Assembly: GCF_038592905.1 (NCBI RefSeq)
Contig: NZ_CP151943.1
Span: forward strand, 2,172,501 to 2,236,500
DNA: 64,000 nt
Source: Neobacillus sp. FSL H8-0543
GTDB lineage: Bacteria; Bacillota; Bacilli; Bacillales; Cytobacillaceae
Reading direction: 5' to 3'
Below, piece by piece: positions 48,934-57,541 of this stretch. Position numbers and translations under genes: made by a program. Numbering within the stretch: position 1 is the first letter of the stretch; every line of letters begins with the position of its first letter. The notes beneath the pieces are model-generated. The model was not told the origin of the DNA, did no database searches, and worked only from the letters and a program-made list of their open reading frames with translations.

Positions 48934-50004
48934 CTAGTCTAAGACAATAATTTTAACGGTTTTTCTGCCCCATTGAATTGCTGCGGAGTTGTTTGGCATA
49001 ACTACGTCAATTTTATGGCCTTTGATTGCGCCGCCTGTATCGCCTGCAATCGCCTCGCCATATCCTTCTACCCAAACTCTGCTTCCTAACGGGATGATGG
49101 ATGGATCGACGGCGATTAATTTTATATTAGGATTTTTTCTGATATTATAGCCCATTGCTGTGATATCACCGGCAGATTGGTAACTATATGCGGTTGCAGT
49201 GACGTACATCTCTTCACCCTTTATTGCAGCATCGGGTGTGCTCATTGGCTTTACTGCTGTTGCAGATGCTGTACGTGCTCTTGCTTCTTCTTGTTCTTTT
49301 TGAATCTTCGCTTGCGCTTCTTTTAATTGTGTTTGTATGCCTGCCATTTCCTTATCGATCTGGCTATATTTTTCTTGCATAGCAGTGAGTGCTTCTTGTC
49401 TTTTTTGAAGGTTTCCATCAAGCTCTTGCTGCTGTTTTGCAAGAACTGCTTGTTCTTCTGCTAAAATTTGTTCCTGTCTATCAATCTCTTTTTTATCCTC
49501 TTCAATTTGCTGTAGATCGTCCTCTTGCGCTCCTAAAATATTTTGGTCTGCACTAAGAAGAGCCGTCACGGCACTTGCACGTTGAATAAAATCATCAAGA
49601 CTTTTTGATTCCAAGAAAACGTTAACAATAACTCCTAGATTATCATCCTGCTGCATCGCTTGAAGCCGCGCGCCCATAACATCTTTACGCTGATAGATTT
49701 TATCTTGCAAAACGACAATTTCTTCTTTTTTCTTCTCAATGATTTCATTGATGTCCTGCATTCTCTTTTGGGTCTGCGCTAATTCAATTTTGTTCTGTTC
49801 AATATAGCTATATAATGAATTCATTTCTTTTTGAACATTTTCGATTTCTTTCGAAACAGCCTGTTTCTCTTTCACCTTTTGATTGAGCTCCTGCTCAACA
49901 TTATGTAATGTCTCACCATTTGACTGCGCAAAAGCCACCACAGTACCAGAAACACACAACATGATAGTTAGAATCATGAAAGTCATACGCCTTAAAATTT
50001 GCAT
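48934..50004 (-). CDS. Secreted coiled-coil protein with C-terminal 3D domain
   Basis: This 356-residue exported protein has a signal peptide (about 1-26, VVAFAQ), a long PcsB/CwlO-like coiled coil (about 30-240, with LQAMQQDDNLGVIVNVFLES in the middle) and a C-terminal 3D domain (about 262-356). The latter has AYSYQSAGDITAMG, VDPSIIPLGS and GDTGGAIKGHKIDVVM with the three Asp residues that name it. Such proteins are wall lytic transglycosylases of the MltA-like double-psi barrel type (YocH, YuiC relatives). Coiled coils of this type are often regulated by FtsEX-like systems. AAGGAGGA precedes the ATG. Confidence 0.9.
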   Translation of the reverse strand: MQILRRMTFMILTIMLCVSGTVVAFAQSNGETLHNVEQELNQKVKEKQAVSKEIENVQKEMNSLYSYIEQNKIELAQTQKRMQDINEIIEKKKEEIVVLQDKIYQRKDVMGARLQAMQQDDNLGVIVNVFLESKSLDDFIQRASAVTALLSADQNILGAQEDDLQQIEEDKKEIDRQEQILAEEQAVLAKQQQELDGNLQKRQEALTAMQEKYSQIDKEMAGIQTQLKEAQAKIQKEQEEARARTASATAVKPMSTPDAAIKGEEMYVTATAYSYQSAGDITAMGYNIRKNPNIKLIAVDPSIIPLGSRVWVEGYGEAIAGDTGGAIKGHKIDVVMPNNSAAIQWGRKTVKIIVLD

Positions 50005-50127
50005 ATTCGTTCCTCCTTCTCTATAAGACTAGTTATACCAAAACTATGTACCAGTTATGTTACAAACATATTAAAACTCCTAAACAATTTGTCATATTTA
50101 AATGAAAGTTGCTGTTCCGTTGCGGTG

Positions 50128-50195
50128 AAAGATACGGTGCCTGTCACCACTCGTGGACATTTTGGCCGATTTGTCCACGTGGGGCGGACAGTCTC
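50128..50195. repeat. Family B dispersed repeat
   Basis: GATACGGTGCCTGTCACCAC, CTCGTGGACATTTTGGCC and GTGGGGCGGACAGT. Opposite orientation of the core relative to the copies at 46668 and 47505. Confidence 0.85.
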
Positions 50196-50498
50196 TGAGG
50201 TTGTTTTTTGCATTAGTTGGTTAGGAGTTGGATGCATGCTAAACGAGCTGGAATGGGCTGTAGCGTGTTTTGAGGCTTTTTATTAGGGTTTGGATAAATA
50301 TTCATTTTTAAGGTTGCGCCGGGGTGTTCAGACGGTTTGTAACATTGGTGTAACACATTCGGACTTGGTTTTATTTGGCACCCCGTTAAACACGGGACAG
50401 TTTTCTGTTATAAGGAAAATGTGAATAAATTGTAACAATTGAGATCCACTACTCAAGGGTGAAAGGCAAATTAACTTAATCCCCCGAAAAAACAAAAC

Positions 50499-50528
50499 GA
50501 GGCCGCTGAAATTTGCTTCAGCGGCCTC
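50499..50528. terminator. Strong hairpin, terminator for the minus strand
   Basis: GAGGCCGCTGAA pairs with TTCAGCGGCCTC around six bases; the minus strand continues with GTTTTGTTTTTT. Confidence 0.75.
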
Positions 50529-50953
50529 TTAAAAAAACAGGGGGGTTTTTCCATAGTTTACCCGGCTGTGAGAATATTATTCAGACAACTACTAATTTTC
50601 CCCATTCAAAACGATTCCATTTTTTTAAAACCATAACCAAGTCAAAAACCAAAAACCCCCCTCCAAATAAAAATTCCGGCGCAATATGGCCGGAAAATTG
50701 AGGAGCTACCTGAGGCTGATTGATCTTCTCTAAAAAAGGGATCATTGACACGAGGAACTTTTTTATAAAGGCGCTTTTCGTTAAGATTGTTGTAAAAACC
50801 CAAAAGTCGTTTTTTACGATTAAATAGCTCTTTGGAACTTCGAATAAAGTTTGCAAGCTCTTTTCTCTAAAGAAATTTGCTTTTTATAGATGAAAATCGC
50901 TTAAAATACCATTAATCCAATCTAAATAGCAAATAGGTTTGAGAAAAGACCCT

Positions 50954-51217
50954 TTATAAATGATAAGGGATATTTTCTTGCACATTTGAAGTGTTGTGTG
51001 TGGGAATTCTGATGGGGTCTTGGTGCTTTTCCGCTAGCGTCTCTTTCCTGCTCCAATGCACTAAATGTTCCTGCGACTGCTGTTCCTTTATAATCCATTC
51101 CAGCTGGCTAACCCGCTTTTGCAAACCGTCCATATTCTGGTTCGTTTTGCCGACCATCTTAATCAAGGCCTCAAGCAGCTGCTCCAAGCTGTTGGCCACC
51201 TCATTGTTTACTCTCAA
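50954..51217 (-). CDS. Small coiled-coil protein downstream of ssb, 87 aa
   Basis: The TTG start overlaps the ssb stop by four bases, so translation is probably coupled. The product has an N-terminal helix (NSLEQLLEALIKMVGKTNQN) and a heptad-like region (DGLQKRVSQLEWIIKEQQ), then a polar tail. It occupies the position of ywpG in B. subtilis, but I do not claim homology. A role with competence DNA-binding protein is a guess from operon context. Confidence 0.62.
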   Translation of the reverse strand: MRVNNEVANSLEQLLEALIKMVGKTNQNMDGLQKRVSQLEWIIKEQQSQEHLVHWSRKETLAEKHQDPIRIPTHNTSNVQENIPYHL

Positions 51218-51609
51218 AATGGAACTTCCTCCCTATTCATCGTCGGCGTAAATGGCACTTCTTCCTTTTTGACGGTCGGCCTCTCTTGAGGTTTTGGACT
51301 TAGGAAGCGGATCGATTCCGTCACAACCTCGGTCACATAAACCTTCTTCCCCTCGCGATTTTCATAATTGCGTGTTTGCAGCCTGCCGGTAATCCCGACA
51401 ACCGACCCCTTTCGGCAATAATGTACCGTGTTTTCCGCCGCTTTTTTCCAAAGCGTGCATGATACAAAATCGGCATCAATTTCTCCATTATGGTTTCTAA
51501 AGTGACGGCTAACGGCCAAGGTCACCTGTGTCACAGGGGTCCCGTCTGGCGTTGTCTTCAATTCGGGATCCTTCGTTAATCTTCCAACAAGAGTAACTTG
51601 ATTGATCAT
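51214..51609 (-). CDS. ssbB: Single-stranded DNA-binding protein, SsbB-like
   Basis: This 131-residue protein has the OB-fold SSB sequence: MINQVTLVGRLTKDPELK, VTQVTLAVSRHFRN, DFVSCTLWKKAAENTVHYCR, GSVVGITGRLQTRNYENREG. It ends without the acidic DDDIPF tip of SsbA, but in a similar EEVPF. Size and position next to ywpF match ssbB (ywpH), which coats single-stranded DNA during transformation. The ATG follows GAGGAGAGAAAAGG. Confidence 0.9.
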   Translation of the reverse strand: MINQVTLVGRLTKDPELKTTPDGTPVTQVTLAVSRHFRNHNGEIDADFVSCTLWKKAAENTVHYCRKGSVVGITGRLQTRNYENREGKKVYVTEVVTESIRFLSPKPQERPTVKKEEVPFTPTMNREEVPF

Positions 51610-51853
51610 CCTTTTCTCTCCTCTCCATGTGATGGTTTTATCATAATCCCTCCCTACTTCTCTTGTAAAATCGCGAAAAAGTTGTTTTCAGGCTTATTTT
51701 TAGCCGAAAAATTGTTTTTCGCCTAGGTAAAAAAGTTAATTTGAGAACCCTTTTTTCAAAAAATGTAAAAATTACAAAAAGCGACAAATATTTTTCGACA
51801 TTTGCTAATGCCCGCCATATGTTATACTTTAGAAAAAACAGGAGGTTATGCTG

Positions 51854-52291
51854 GTGAAAACCTTTAAGTTGATTGCAATGGACGTGGTAGAGGAAGCTGG
51901 AAAATCGGTAGAGATCCCATTAGAGGACGGCTTAATTATTAATAAAGAAAATGAAAAAGCTACTTGGCTCCTTGAGGCCTATACGGAACTTTCCCTCTAT
52001 GATTATTTTAAAAATATTCAGGAACAAAGTCGTGAACTTATCGTCGAGGTTGTGATCACGAAACCAGATAACGATCCTGCCTATTTTCAAACCAAGGTTG
52101 TCGTGTTAAATAAATTTGAAAAGAATATAAGCGTCCTGATGGAAGGCCGATTGCGCCGCAATAAGAGTGATTATTCTGAGTTGTTGCTAGACACCCTCCT
52201 TGAAAAAGGTCTCGACGGCCCTGCCCTCCTGTCCGAATTCAAGGAAAAAATGAAAAGCAAACCCAAACTAAAAATGAAAAATCCTAAATAA
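51854..52291 (+). CDS. ywpF: YwpF-like protein
   Basis: This 145-residue protein begins with KTFKLIAMDVVEEAGKSVEI and includes WLLEAYTELSLYDYF, VVITKPDNDPAYFQTKVVVL and RLRRNKSDYSELLLDTLLEK. It matches YwpF of Bacillus as I know it, and the gene neighbourhood (ssbB, fabZ, mbl) agrees. Function not known. The start is GTG 51854, because AGGAGG is eight bases upstream; an ATG six bases earlier is too near that site. It is divergent from ssbB. Confidence 0.85.
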   Translation: MKTFKLIAMDVVEEAGKSVEIPLEDGLIINKENEKATWLLEAYTELSLYDYFKNIQEQSRELIVEVVITKPDNDPAYFQTKVVVLNKFEKNISVLMEGRLRRNKSDYSELLLDTLLEKGLDGPALLSEFKEKMKSKPKLKMKNPK

Positions 52292-52340
52292 TGTAAATCA
52301 GGGGCGCCAGATTGGTGTCCTTTTTTCTTTTCGTTGCTGT

Positions 52341-52560
52341 GACCACTTTAGCGCTTTTTTAAGCGAATTCTGGTCACATAGCCACTTTCATGTTTTCATA
52401 TCCGAATTTTTGCCAACATAGCCCCTTCACGTGACCACTTTCACAATTTCATATCCGAATTTTTGCCACATGCCCCTTCACTTGACCACTTTCACGTTTT
52501 CATATTCGAATTTTGGTCACATAGCCCCTTTACGTGACCACTTTCACGTTTTCTATCCAC
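52341..52560. repeat. 52-bp tandem array no. 3 (about 4.5 units) with GACCA-N25-TGGTC core
   Basis: CCACTTT(C) recurs at 52343, 52382, 52435, 52486 and 52538, steps of 39 (one shortened unit), 53, 51 and 52 bp. A full unit reads GTGACCACTTTCACG, TTTTCATATTCGAATTT, TGGTCACATAGCCCCTTTAC; GACCA and TGGTC are inverted and 25 bp apart. It sits in the convergent gap between ywpF and the lipoprotein gene. Confidence 0.88.
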
Positions 52561-52597
52561 ATTTTTTATCAATAGACTCCCCAAACCGAATAAAGAA

Positions 52598-52615
52598 CAG
52601 ACCATCTCTGGCCTG
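52598..52615 (-). terminator. Terminator of the Asn/Asp-rich lipoprotein gene
   Basis: CAGACCA pairs with TGGCCTG (one G-U pair); moderately T-rich after it on the minus strand. Confidence 0.6.
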
Positions 52616-52626
52616 CCCTTTTGTGT

Positions 52627-52956
52627 TTATCTGTCTCGATTGTCGCGATCGTTGGCATCAAGGTCGTCTTCAATAATATCTTCCCTCGGTGTATTTCTGT
52701 CTCTAATCATATCTTTGTCATTGTTTCTGTTCGTGTCGTTGACGTCACGGTTGTTAAACATACCATCGTTGTTGTTGTATCGAGTGTTCGTGTTGTTTAA
52801 CCCGTTATCATTGTTGTCGTTATCCAGTGGCGTATCCACTTCGTCATTGACTGGCGGCGGCGGTACATTGTCATTGTCATTGTCATTGTTACAACCTGTC
52901 AGCATCATCCCGGTAACAACAGAACCCGCTAACAGTAGTAAAAACTTTTTCTTCAA
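52627..52956 (-). CDS. Asn/Asp-rich lipoprotein
   Basis: This 109-residue protein has a lipoprotein signal peptide (KKKFLLLLAGSVVTGMMLTGC, lipobox LTGC) and a mature part made almost only of Asn, Asp, Arg and Pro (NNDNDNDNVPPPP, NRDVNDTNRNNDKDM). It is likely a disordered surface lipoprotein. The start is TTG 52956 preceded by AAAGGGG; an ATG six codons earlier lies within that site. The repetitive GTTATC/GTTGTC DNA suggests slippage. Confidence 0.82.
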   Translation of the reverse strand: MKKKFLLLLAGSVVTGMMLTGCNNDNDNDNVPPPPVNDEVDTPLDNDNNDNGLNNTNTRYNNNDGMFNNRDVNDTNRNNDKDMIRDRNTPREDIIEDDLDANDRDNRDR

Positions 52957-53056
52957 AAGAAAAGCCCCTTTCATAATAAAATATCGACCTTATCTGGTCT
53001 GATGTTAGCTTTCCCTATTATCAAAAAGATTTAATTGGAAAATTAAAACAAAAAAA

Positions 53057-53078
53057 GACCAGGAATTCTCCTGATCTC
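53057..53078 (-). terminator. Terminator of fabZ
   Basis: AGACCAGGA pairs with TCCTGATCT around a short loop (AATT), with seven T residues on the minus strand. It starts at the stop codon. Confidence 0.88.
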
Positions 53079-53512
53079 TACTCTTTTTTCTCTCCTAACG
53101 CAAAGGTAATTTCCGCTTCACAGGCGATTTCACCGTCAACGGTGGCAACAGCTTTGCCCTTTCCGATTGGTCCGCGCAGTCTTATTATTTCCACCTCGAG
53201 GCGGAGCTGGTCACCTGGTTTTACTTGCTTTTTAAAGCGGCAACTATCAATTCCGGCAAAAAAAGCAAGACGTCCGCGGTTTTCCTCTTTTTTCAGCATA
53301 GCCACTGCCCCAACCTGTGCAAGTGCCTCGACAATCAGCACCCCAGGCATTACAGGATAATCAGGAAAATGGCCATTGAAAAATTCTTCATTGGCGCTCA
53401 CATTTTTAATTCCAATGGCTCTAACCCCATCTTCCACTTCCAAGATCCGATCAACCAGCAAAAATGGATAACGATGAGGAATGATTTCTTTTATTTGTGT
53501 AATATCAAGCAT
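53078..53512 (-). CDS. fabZ: 3-hydroxyacyl-ACP dehydratase FabZ
   Basis: This 144-residue hot-dog fold enzyme removes water from (3R)-hydroxyacyl-ACP in fatty acid elongation. Catalytic His48 lies in [14 protein letters not shown] and Glu62 in [12 protein letters not shown]. The N-terminal [13 protein letters not shown] is the classic FabZ start. AGGAGG is nine bases before the ATG. It corresponds to ywpB of B. subtilis, and the neighbours agree. Confidence 0.95.
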   Translation of the reverse strand: MLDITQIKEIIPHRYPFLLVDRILEVEDGVRAIGIKNVSANEEFFNGHFPDYPVMPGVLIVEALAQVGAVAMLKKEENRGRLAFFAGIDSCRFKKQVKPGDQLRLEVEIIRLRGPIGKGKAVATVDGEIACEAEITFALGEKKE

Positions 53513-53598
53513 AAATTAGTACCTCCTAATAGGAACAGATATATACATTCTACTATTAATGGCATATAAAAAGGAAGGGTTCTGTGTCCCTTCCATCG

Positions 53599-53868
53599 TT
53601 ATTTTTTTTCAATTAGTTCAAGGATATGTGTCCAGGTCGATTTATTTAAAACTTCCGTTGCATTACCTCCACCGAGAATTCCATAACCAAACATGGCTCC
53701 GCCTATCACACAGCCAACGACCATAACCGCCAAAAGAACAATCCGCAGCCAAACCGGGATAAGGCGGACACGAATCTTCGGACGTGCAACCGTAGCCATT
53801 TTCTTCTCCTGCTCATCTTCCTTGGTCCTTCTATATTCTTCCCTGGACCTCATTTGGTTTACTGACAT
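53599..53868 (-). CDS. EpuA-like small membrane protein ('RNA polymerase subunit beta' family name)
   Basis: This 89-residue protein has a basic cytoplasmic N-terminus, one membrane helix at about 42-66 (IVLLAVMVVGCVIGGAMFGY) and a short outside tail with the family's GGGNATEVLNKSTWTHILEL. These proteins are commonly annotated as DNA-directed RNA polymerase subunit beta because of the EpuA family name, which is not a functional statement. AAAGGGGAATT precedes the ATG. It lies between mbl and fabZ, where B. subtilis has flhO and flhP. Confidence 0.82.
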   Translation of the reverse strand: MSVNQMRSREEYRRTKEDEQEKKMATVARPKIRVRLIPVWLRIVLLAVMVVGCVIGGAMFGYGILGGGNATEVLNKSTWTHILELIEKK

Positions 53869-54151
53869 CGTAATTCCCCTTTTACAAATCCAAATATGTT
53901 GGCTAATTTACCGCTCTAAACATTTATTTTTATCTAATATTATACTCTATTATAGAAAAGAAATTGAAATAAGGCAGTATTTTTTTGCAGAAAAAGAATT
54001 TCCATGGAAAAATAACGTAAATTTTGTTAGAAATTACGTTATTTTCCCCCGAAAAAACTTAACTTATTCCAAAAATACATCTGATTTAAAAAAGCGCCGT
54101 AAGCGAACTTGTTCTTATTTTACTATATGTTTTTGCTTACAGCACAAAAAA

Positions 54152-54185
54152 AGTCCAACGACACCCACAAAGATGTCATTGGACT
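54152..54185 (-). terminator. Terminator of mbl
   Basis: AGTCCAACGACA pairs with TGTCATTGGACT; seven T residues follow on the minus strand. Confidence 0.88.
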
Positions 54186-54194
54186 CTTTCAATA

Positions 54195-55196
54195 TCAACC
54201 AAGTTTTCTCTTTGGCAGTCGATCGATGTTGTCGAGCATGATGCCTGTTCCGATGGCTACGCAGTCCATTGGATTCTCGGCAACTAAGACAGGAACCTTC
54301 AATTCGTCTGCAAGCAGCATATCAATACCGTGCAGCAATGCTCCGCCGCCCGTAAGGATGACGCCGCGGTCGATGATGTCTGCTGAAAGTTCCGGCGGTG
54401 TGCGCTCTAGGACGCTTTTTGCCGCTTGAACGATCACCGAAACCGATTCGCGCAGTGCTGCTTCGATTTCTTCCGAATGAACGGTGATGGTGCGCGGCAA
54501 GCCGCTAACCATGTCACGTCCGCGGATTTCCATTGATTCAGAGCGTGAGCCTTGGAAAACGGTCGCAATATTGATTTTAATATTTTCAGACGTCCGCTCA
54601 CCAATCAATAGCTTGTACTCGCGCTTGATGTGGTTAAGAATCTCCATGTCGAACTTGTCGCCCGCCATTTTGATCGAGGAAGAAGTAACGATATCACCCA
54701 TCGATAGAACGGCAATATCCGTCGTTCCACCACCGATGTCGACAACCATATTCCCGCTCGGCTGGAAAATTTCCATTCCCGCGCCAATCGCAGCAACCTT
54801 TGGCTCTTCTTCTAAGTAAATCTTTTTGCCGCCGCTTTTTTCAGCAGCTTCTTTGATTGCCTTTTGCTCAACGCTTGTAATATTCGTTGGGCAGCAAATC
54901 AAAATACGCGGCTTCGAAAGAAACCCTTTTACATTTAGCTTATTAATGAAATGTTTTAACATTGCTTCCGTTACGTCAAAGTCAGCGATTACTCCGTCTT
55001 TTAACGGGCGAATCGCGACAATATTTCCTGGTGTCCGTCCAACCATGCGGCGAGCCTCTTCACCAACAGCAAGAACACGGTTTGTATTCTTGTCGATGGC
55101 CACAACAGATGGCTCATTCAATACAATTCCACGGCCCTTCACGTGAATTAACACGTTCGCCGTTCCCAAATCGATCCCAATATCCCTAGCAAACAT
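54195..55196 (-). CDS. mbl: MreB-like cell-shape protein Mbl
   Basis: This 333-residue bacterial actin directs side-wall synthesis. It carries the phosphate-1 loop (DIGIDLGTANVLIHVKGRGI), the connecting and phosphate-2 region (VVDIGGGTTDIAVLSMG) and the adenosine motif (GVILTGGGALLHGID). Gene position directly downstream of spoIIID, and the residues MFARDIGIDLGTAN at the start, fit Mbl. The start is ATG 55196 after AGGAGG; the open frame continues ten codons upstream through that site. A strong terminator follows. Confidence 0.95.
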   Translation of the reverse strand: MFARDIGIDLGTANVLIHVKGRGIVLNEPSVVAIDKNTNRVLAVGEEARRMVGRTPGNIVAIRPLKDGVIADFDVTEAMLKHFINKLNVKGFLSKPRILICCPTNITSVEQKAIKEAAEKSGGKKIYLEEEPKVAAIGAGMEIFQPSGNMVVDIGGGTTDIAVLSMGDIVTSSSIKMAGDKFDMEILNHIKREYKLLIGERTSENIKINIATVFQGSRSESMEIRGRDMVSGLPRTITVHSEEIEAALRESVSVIVQAAKSVLERTPPELSADIIDRGVILTGGGALLHGIDMLLADELKVPVLVAENPMDCVAIGTGIMLDNIDRLPKRKLG

Positions 55197-55332
55197 TTTC
55201 TTTTTTTTCCTCCTTGAAACGGTCATCTAACTAATTGTTAATTGTATCATATTCATTAAACTTTCCATACTTTTTACAAAGAAATTTGTAAATTTTTGTT
55301 GAAGCTTGTCTTTTTCCCCTTTTAAAAAGGCT

Positions 55333-55440
55333 GTTGATTGGAGCTACGGGCGCTTCGCTTTCCGCGGCTTGCAGGGGAGCCTCTTCATCACTGCGCTCCT
55401 GCGGGGTTTCCCCAGCCCCGTACTCCCGCTGGACATTGAA
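55333..55440. repeat. Family C dispersed repeat, copy 2 (shortened)
   Basis: GGCTGTTGATTGGAGCTACG, GCGCTTCGCTTTCCGCGGC, then GCGCTCCTGCGGGGTTTCC and TACTCCCGCTGGACATTGAA. The left end equals that of the copy at 62718; the right end is degenerate. It lies in the 470-bp gap between spoIIID and mbl. The rest of this gap is AT-rich, and a 107-residue frame across it is not supported. Confidence 0.75.
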
Positions 55441-55666
55441 TAGGCTTCCTTGAATATTCACCGCACGAAGGAAATGCGATACCATTTTCGAGGAGTCCTT
55501 CGCGCCATCCGCTCCAATCAACATAGTTATAAAATTAACCATTACCTTTATCATAACCTTTTCATTAAAAATGGCCCCTTTCCTCGACTTCTCCTGAATT
55601 TCTTCAAGAAAAGTTTTCGGAAAATGGCCATTTTAAAACAATTTTCTTTTCAGCTCCCGACTTGGC

Positions 55667-55939
55667 TTATTTTACAGTCTCGCTTTCTTTTTCTTCCTTC
55701 TGGTATTTCATTTTTGTCGCTTCTCCGCCTCTTAGGTGACGGATTGATTTATGGTAATCTAAAATCTCTTTCACTTCGTTTGCCAGTTCAGGATTAATTT
55801 CAGGAAGTCTCTCTGTTAAATCTTTATGGACAGTACTTTTGGAAACGCCAAACTCCTTCGCAATGACACGAACCGTTTTTCTCGTCTCCACGATATACTT
55901 TCCAATCTTGATAGTTCTCTCTTTGATGTAATCGTGCAC
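55667..55939 (-). CDS. spoIIID: Sporulation transcription factor SpoIIID
   Basis: This 90-residue DNA-binding protein is nearly the same as B. subtilis SpoIIID from memory: HDYIKERTIKIGKYIVET, TVRVIAKEFGVSKSTVHKDL (helix-turn-helix), RLPEINPELANEVKEILDYH and SIRHLRGGEATKMKY. It acts in the mother cell together with sigma-E. The start is GTG 55939 with GGGAGGG nine bases upstream; the longer frame is not expected. Its presence shows a spore former. Confidence 0.96.
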   Translation of the reverse strand: MHDYIKERTIKIGKYIVETRKTVRVIAKEFGVSKSTVHKDLTERLPEINPELANEVKEILDYHKSIRHLRGGEATKMKYQKEEKESETVK

Positions 55940-56486
55940 ACCACTCGCCCTCCCTAAATTGGATGTGAGAAGTGCGAAATGAGACCCGCTTATCACTTCG
56001 ACGAAATACTGCTCCGCACGCTTATTTATTCCTATGCGGCAGAAAGCATGGCTACTCGGTAATTCTGCAATGAATAATCATGTCCCCGACTGGATCCCCA
56101 TTTATATCAAACGACTCTTCACCTCTGACACTCTCTTTGTAAAGGTTTGTAATCATTTTATTAGCTTGGATACGGGAATATGCACGAATTACTTAATAGG
56201 GACAAGGTTTAAATAAAGTTTTTAGAAAAATCAGATAAAAACACCCTTCCATCCCTCTTCCCTTCCTTTTTTCGACAAGTCTGCGGAAAAGCTGTATCCC
56301 GCACACTATCAGCTTTCTTAGAATTTCCAGCATCACAGCTACGATTATTTCCTGAGAAATTTGTCGTTCGTAAATGTCGAATGAAAATTAGGCGAAAAAT
56401 AATATTTTTCCTGATTCTATTGGGATTTTCCCACCAGAACAAATTTTTGTATACTAATGATATGTAGATTTGAAAGGAAATTTGCC
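55940..56486. other. Intergenic region upstream of spoIIID and the ATL gene
   Basis: About 550 bp separate these divergent genes. I looked for the sigma-E promoter and the short leader gene known from B. subtilis (usd) but could not identify either with confidence. No repeat of families A-D and no hairpin of note was seen. The frames here are short and lack ribosome binding sites. Confidence 0.5.
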
Positions 56487-56813
56487 ATGCAACCTTTTAC
56501 AGAAAGAGTAATTATGATTATAAAAAATATACCGATTGGAAAAGTTATGACCTACGGACAGATTGCCGCGGTCGCCGGCAGTCCGCGTGCTGCTCGTCAA
56601 GTAGTCCGTGCCCTTCATTCCATGAGCCAGAAACACCGGCTCCCCTGGCACCGTGTCGTCAACGCAAAAGGCCAAATCGCCGTCCAAGACGACGAGTCCT
56701 ACAACGAGCAGCTGCTCTCACTTGAAGCCGAGGGTGTTGAAATTGGCTTAAATGGCAGCATTGATTTAGGGAAATATCAGTGGCATCCATTAGAGGGTGA
56801 GAGTGGAAAGTAA
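56487..56813 (+). CDS. Alkyltransferase-like protein (ATL), MGMT family without the active Cys
   Basis: This 108-residue protein has the MGMT DNA-binding domain: TERVIMIIKNIPIGKVMTYG, AAVAGSPRAARQVVRAL (recognition helix and Arg finger) and LPWHRVVNAKG. In the methyltransferase the last motif is PCHR, with the acceptor Cys; here it is PWHR (Trp54). This is diagnostic of ATL proteins, which bind O6-alkylguanine and mark it for nucleotide excision repair. The start is ATG 56487 after AAAGGAA; a longer frame begins ten codons upstream. The large 52-bp array begins some 35 bp after its stop. Confidence 0.92.
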   Translation: MQPFTERVIMIIKNIPIGKVMTYGQIAAVAGSPRAARQVVRALHSMSQKHRLPWHRVVNAKGQIAVQDDESYNEQLLSLEAEGVEIGLNGSIDLGKYQWHPLEGESGK

Positions 56814-56847
56814 AATGGCTTCAAAACCATTCCACTAACATAAATTC

Positions 56848-57428
56848 GGCATGAACTCTTCATGAGGACAACTTTTTTGTTTTCCTTACCTAAATTGGCT
56901 TCATGAACCCTCCATGAGGACAACTTTTTTGTTTTTCCTACCTAAATTGGCTTCATGAACCCTTCATGAGGACAACTTTTTTGTTTTTCTTACCTAAATT
57001 GGCTTCATGAACCCTTCATGAGGACAACTTTTTTGTTTTTCTTACCTAAATTGGCTTCATGAACCCTCCATGAGGACAACTTTTTCATTTTTCCTACCTA
57101 AATTGGCTTCATGAACCCTTCATGAGGACAACTTTTTTGTTTTTCTTACCTAAATTGGCTTCATGAACCCTCCATGAGGACAACTTTTTCATTTTTCTTA
57201 CCTAAATGTGCTTCATGAACCCTCCATGAGGACAACTTTTTCATTTTTCTTACCTAAATGTGCTTCATGAACCCTCCATGAGGACAACTTTTTCATTTTT
57301 CCTACCTAAATTGGCTTCATGAACCCTTCATGAGGACAACTTTTTCATTTTTCTTACCTAAATGGGCTTCATGAACCCTCCATGAGGACAACTTTTTTGT
57401 TTTTCCCTATCTAAATGTGCTTCATGAT
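56848..57428. repeat. 52-bp tandem array no. 1 (11 units)
   Basis: Eleven copies with an exact 52-bp step (CATGAGG at 56861, 56913, 56965 and on). A unit reads ATGAGGACAACTTTTTTG, TTTTTCTTACCTAAA, TTGGCTTCATGAACCCTTC. ATGAGGACAA and TTGGCTTCAT are inverted arms with 23 bp between. Variants are small (TTTTTTG or TTTTTCA, TTGG or GTGC). It lies between the ATL gene and the terminator of pbpC. 52 is not a multiple of three, so it is not a coding repeat. Confidence 0.95.
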
Positions 57429-57504
57429 GACCGCTACCCCATTTTTCCTTACCAAAACGGGATTCCCTCTAAGGAAGGGGTCTTCTTGCCTAAAAAGATA
57501 AAAA

Positions 57505-57535
57505 AGTAACGCCTGGTTATCAAGGCGTTACTTTT
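57505..57535 (-). terminator. Terminator of pbpC
   Basis: AAGTAACGCCT pairs with AGGCGTTACTT; T and A tracts on the sides. Confidence 0.9.
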
Positions 57536-57541
57536 TTATTA

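Larger units (their letters stand above)
50005..50953. other. Intergenic region of 0.95 kb without a supported gene
   Basis: It contains a family B repeat (50128-50195) and a strong GC hairpin (50499-50528, GAGGCCGCTGAA / TTCAGCGGCCTC) with A-rich flanks, which would terminate minus-strand transcription. AT-rich sequence follows. A minus-strand frame at 50581-50856 exists, but has only a TTG start and no good ribosome binding site. No riboswitch fold was recognised upstream of the 3D-domain gene, although I looked for a c-di-AMP type. Confidence 0.6.

Noticed and set aside
50005..50500. c-di-AMP (ydaO-type) riboswitch upstream of the 3D-domain wall gene
   Set aside because: Such riboswitches often precede wall hydrolase genes, but I could not find the conserved core segments on the minus strand here.
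50581..50856. 91-codon minus-strand frame upstream of the ssb operon end
   Set aside because: It has only a TTG start, no good ribosome binding site and no recognisable family; composition is compatible with non-coding AT-rich DNA next to a terminator.
53599..53868. Annotation as an RNA polymerase beta subunit
   Set aside because: The EpuA-like product is a short single-helix membrane protein with no polymerase motif; the name is carried over from family labels.
55231..55554. 107-codon minus-strand frame between spoIIID and mbl
   Set aside because: Its centre is the family C repeat, so most of the protein would be repeat sequence; no conserved segment was seen.
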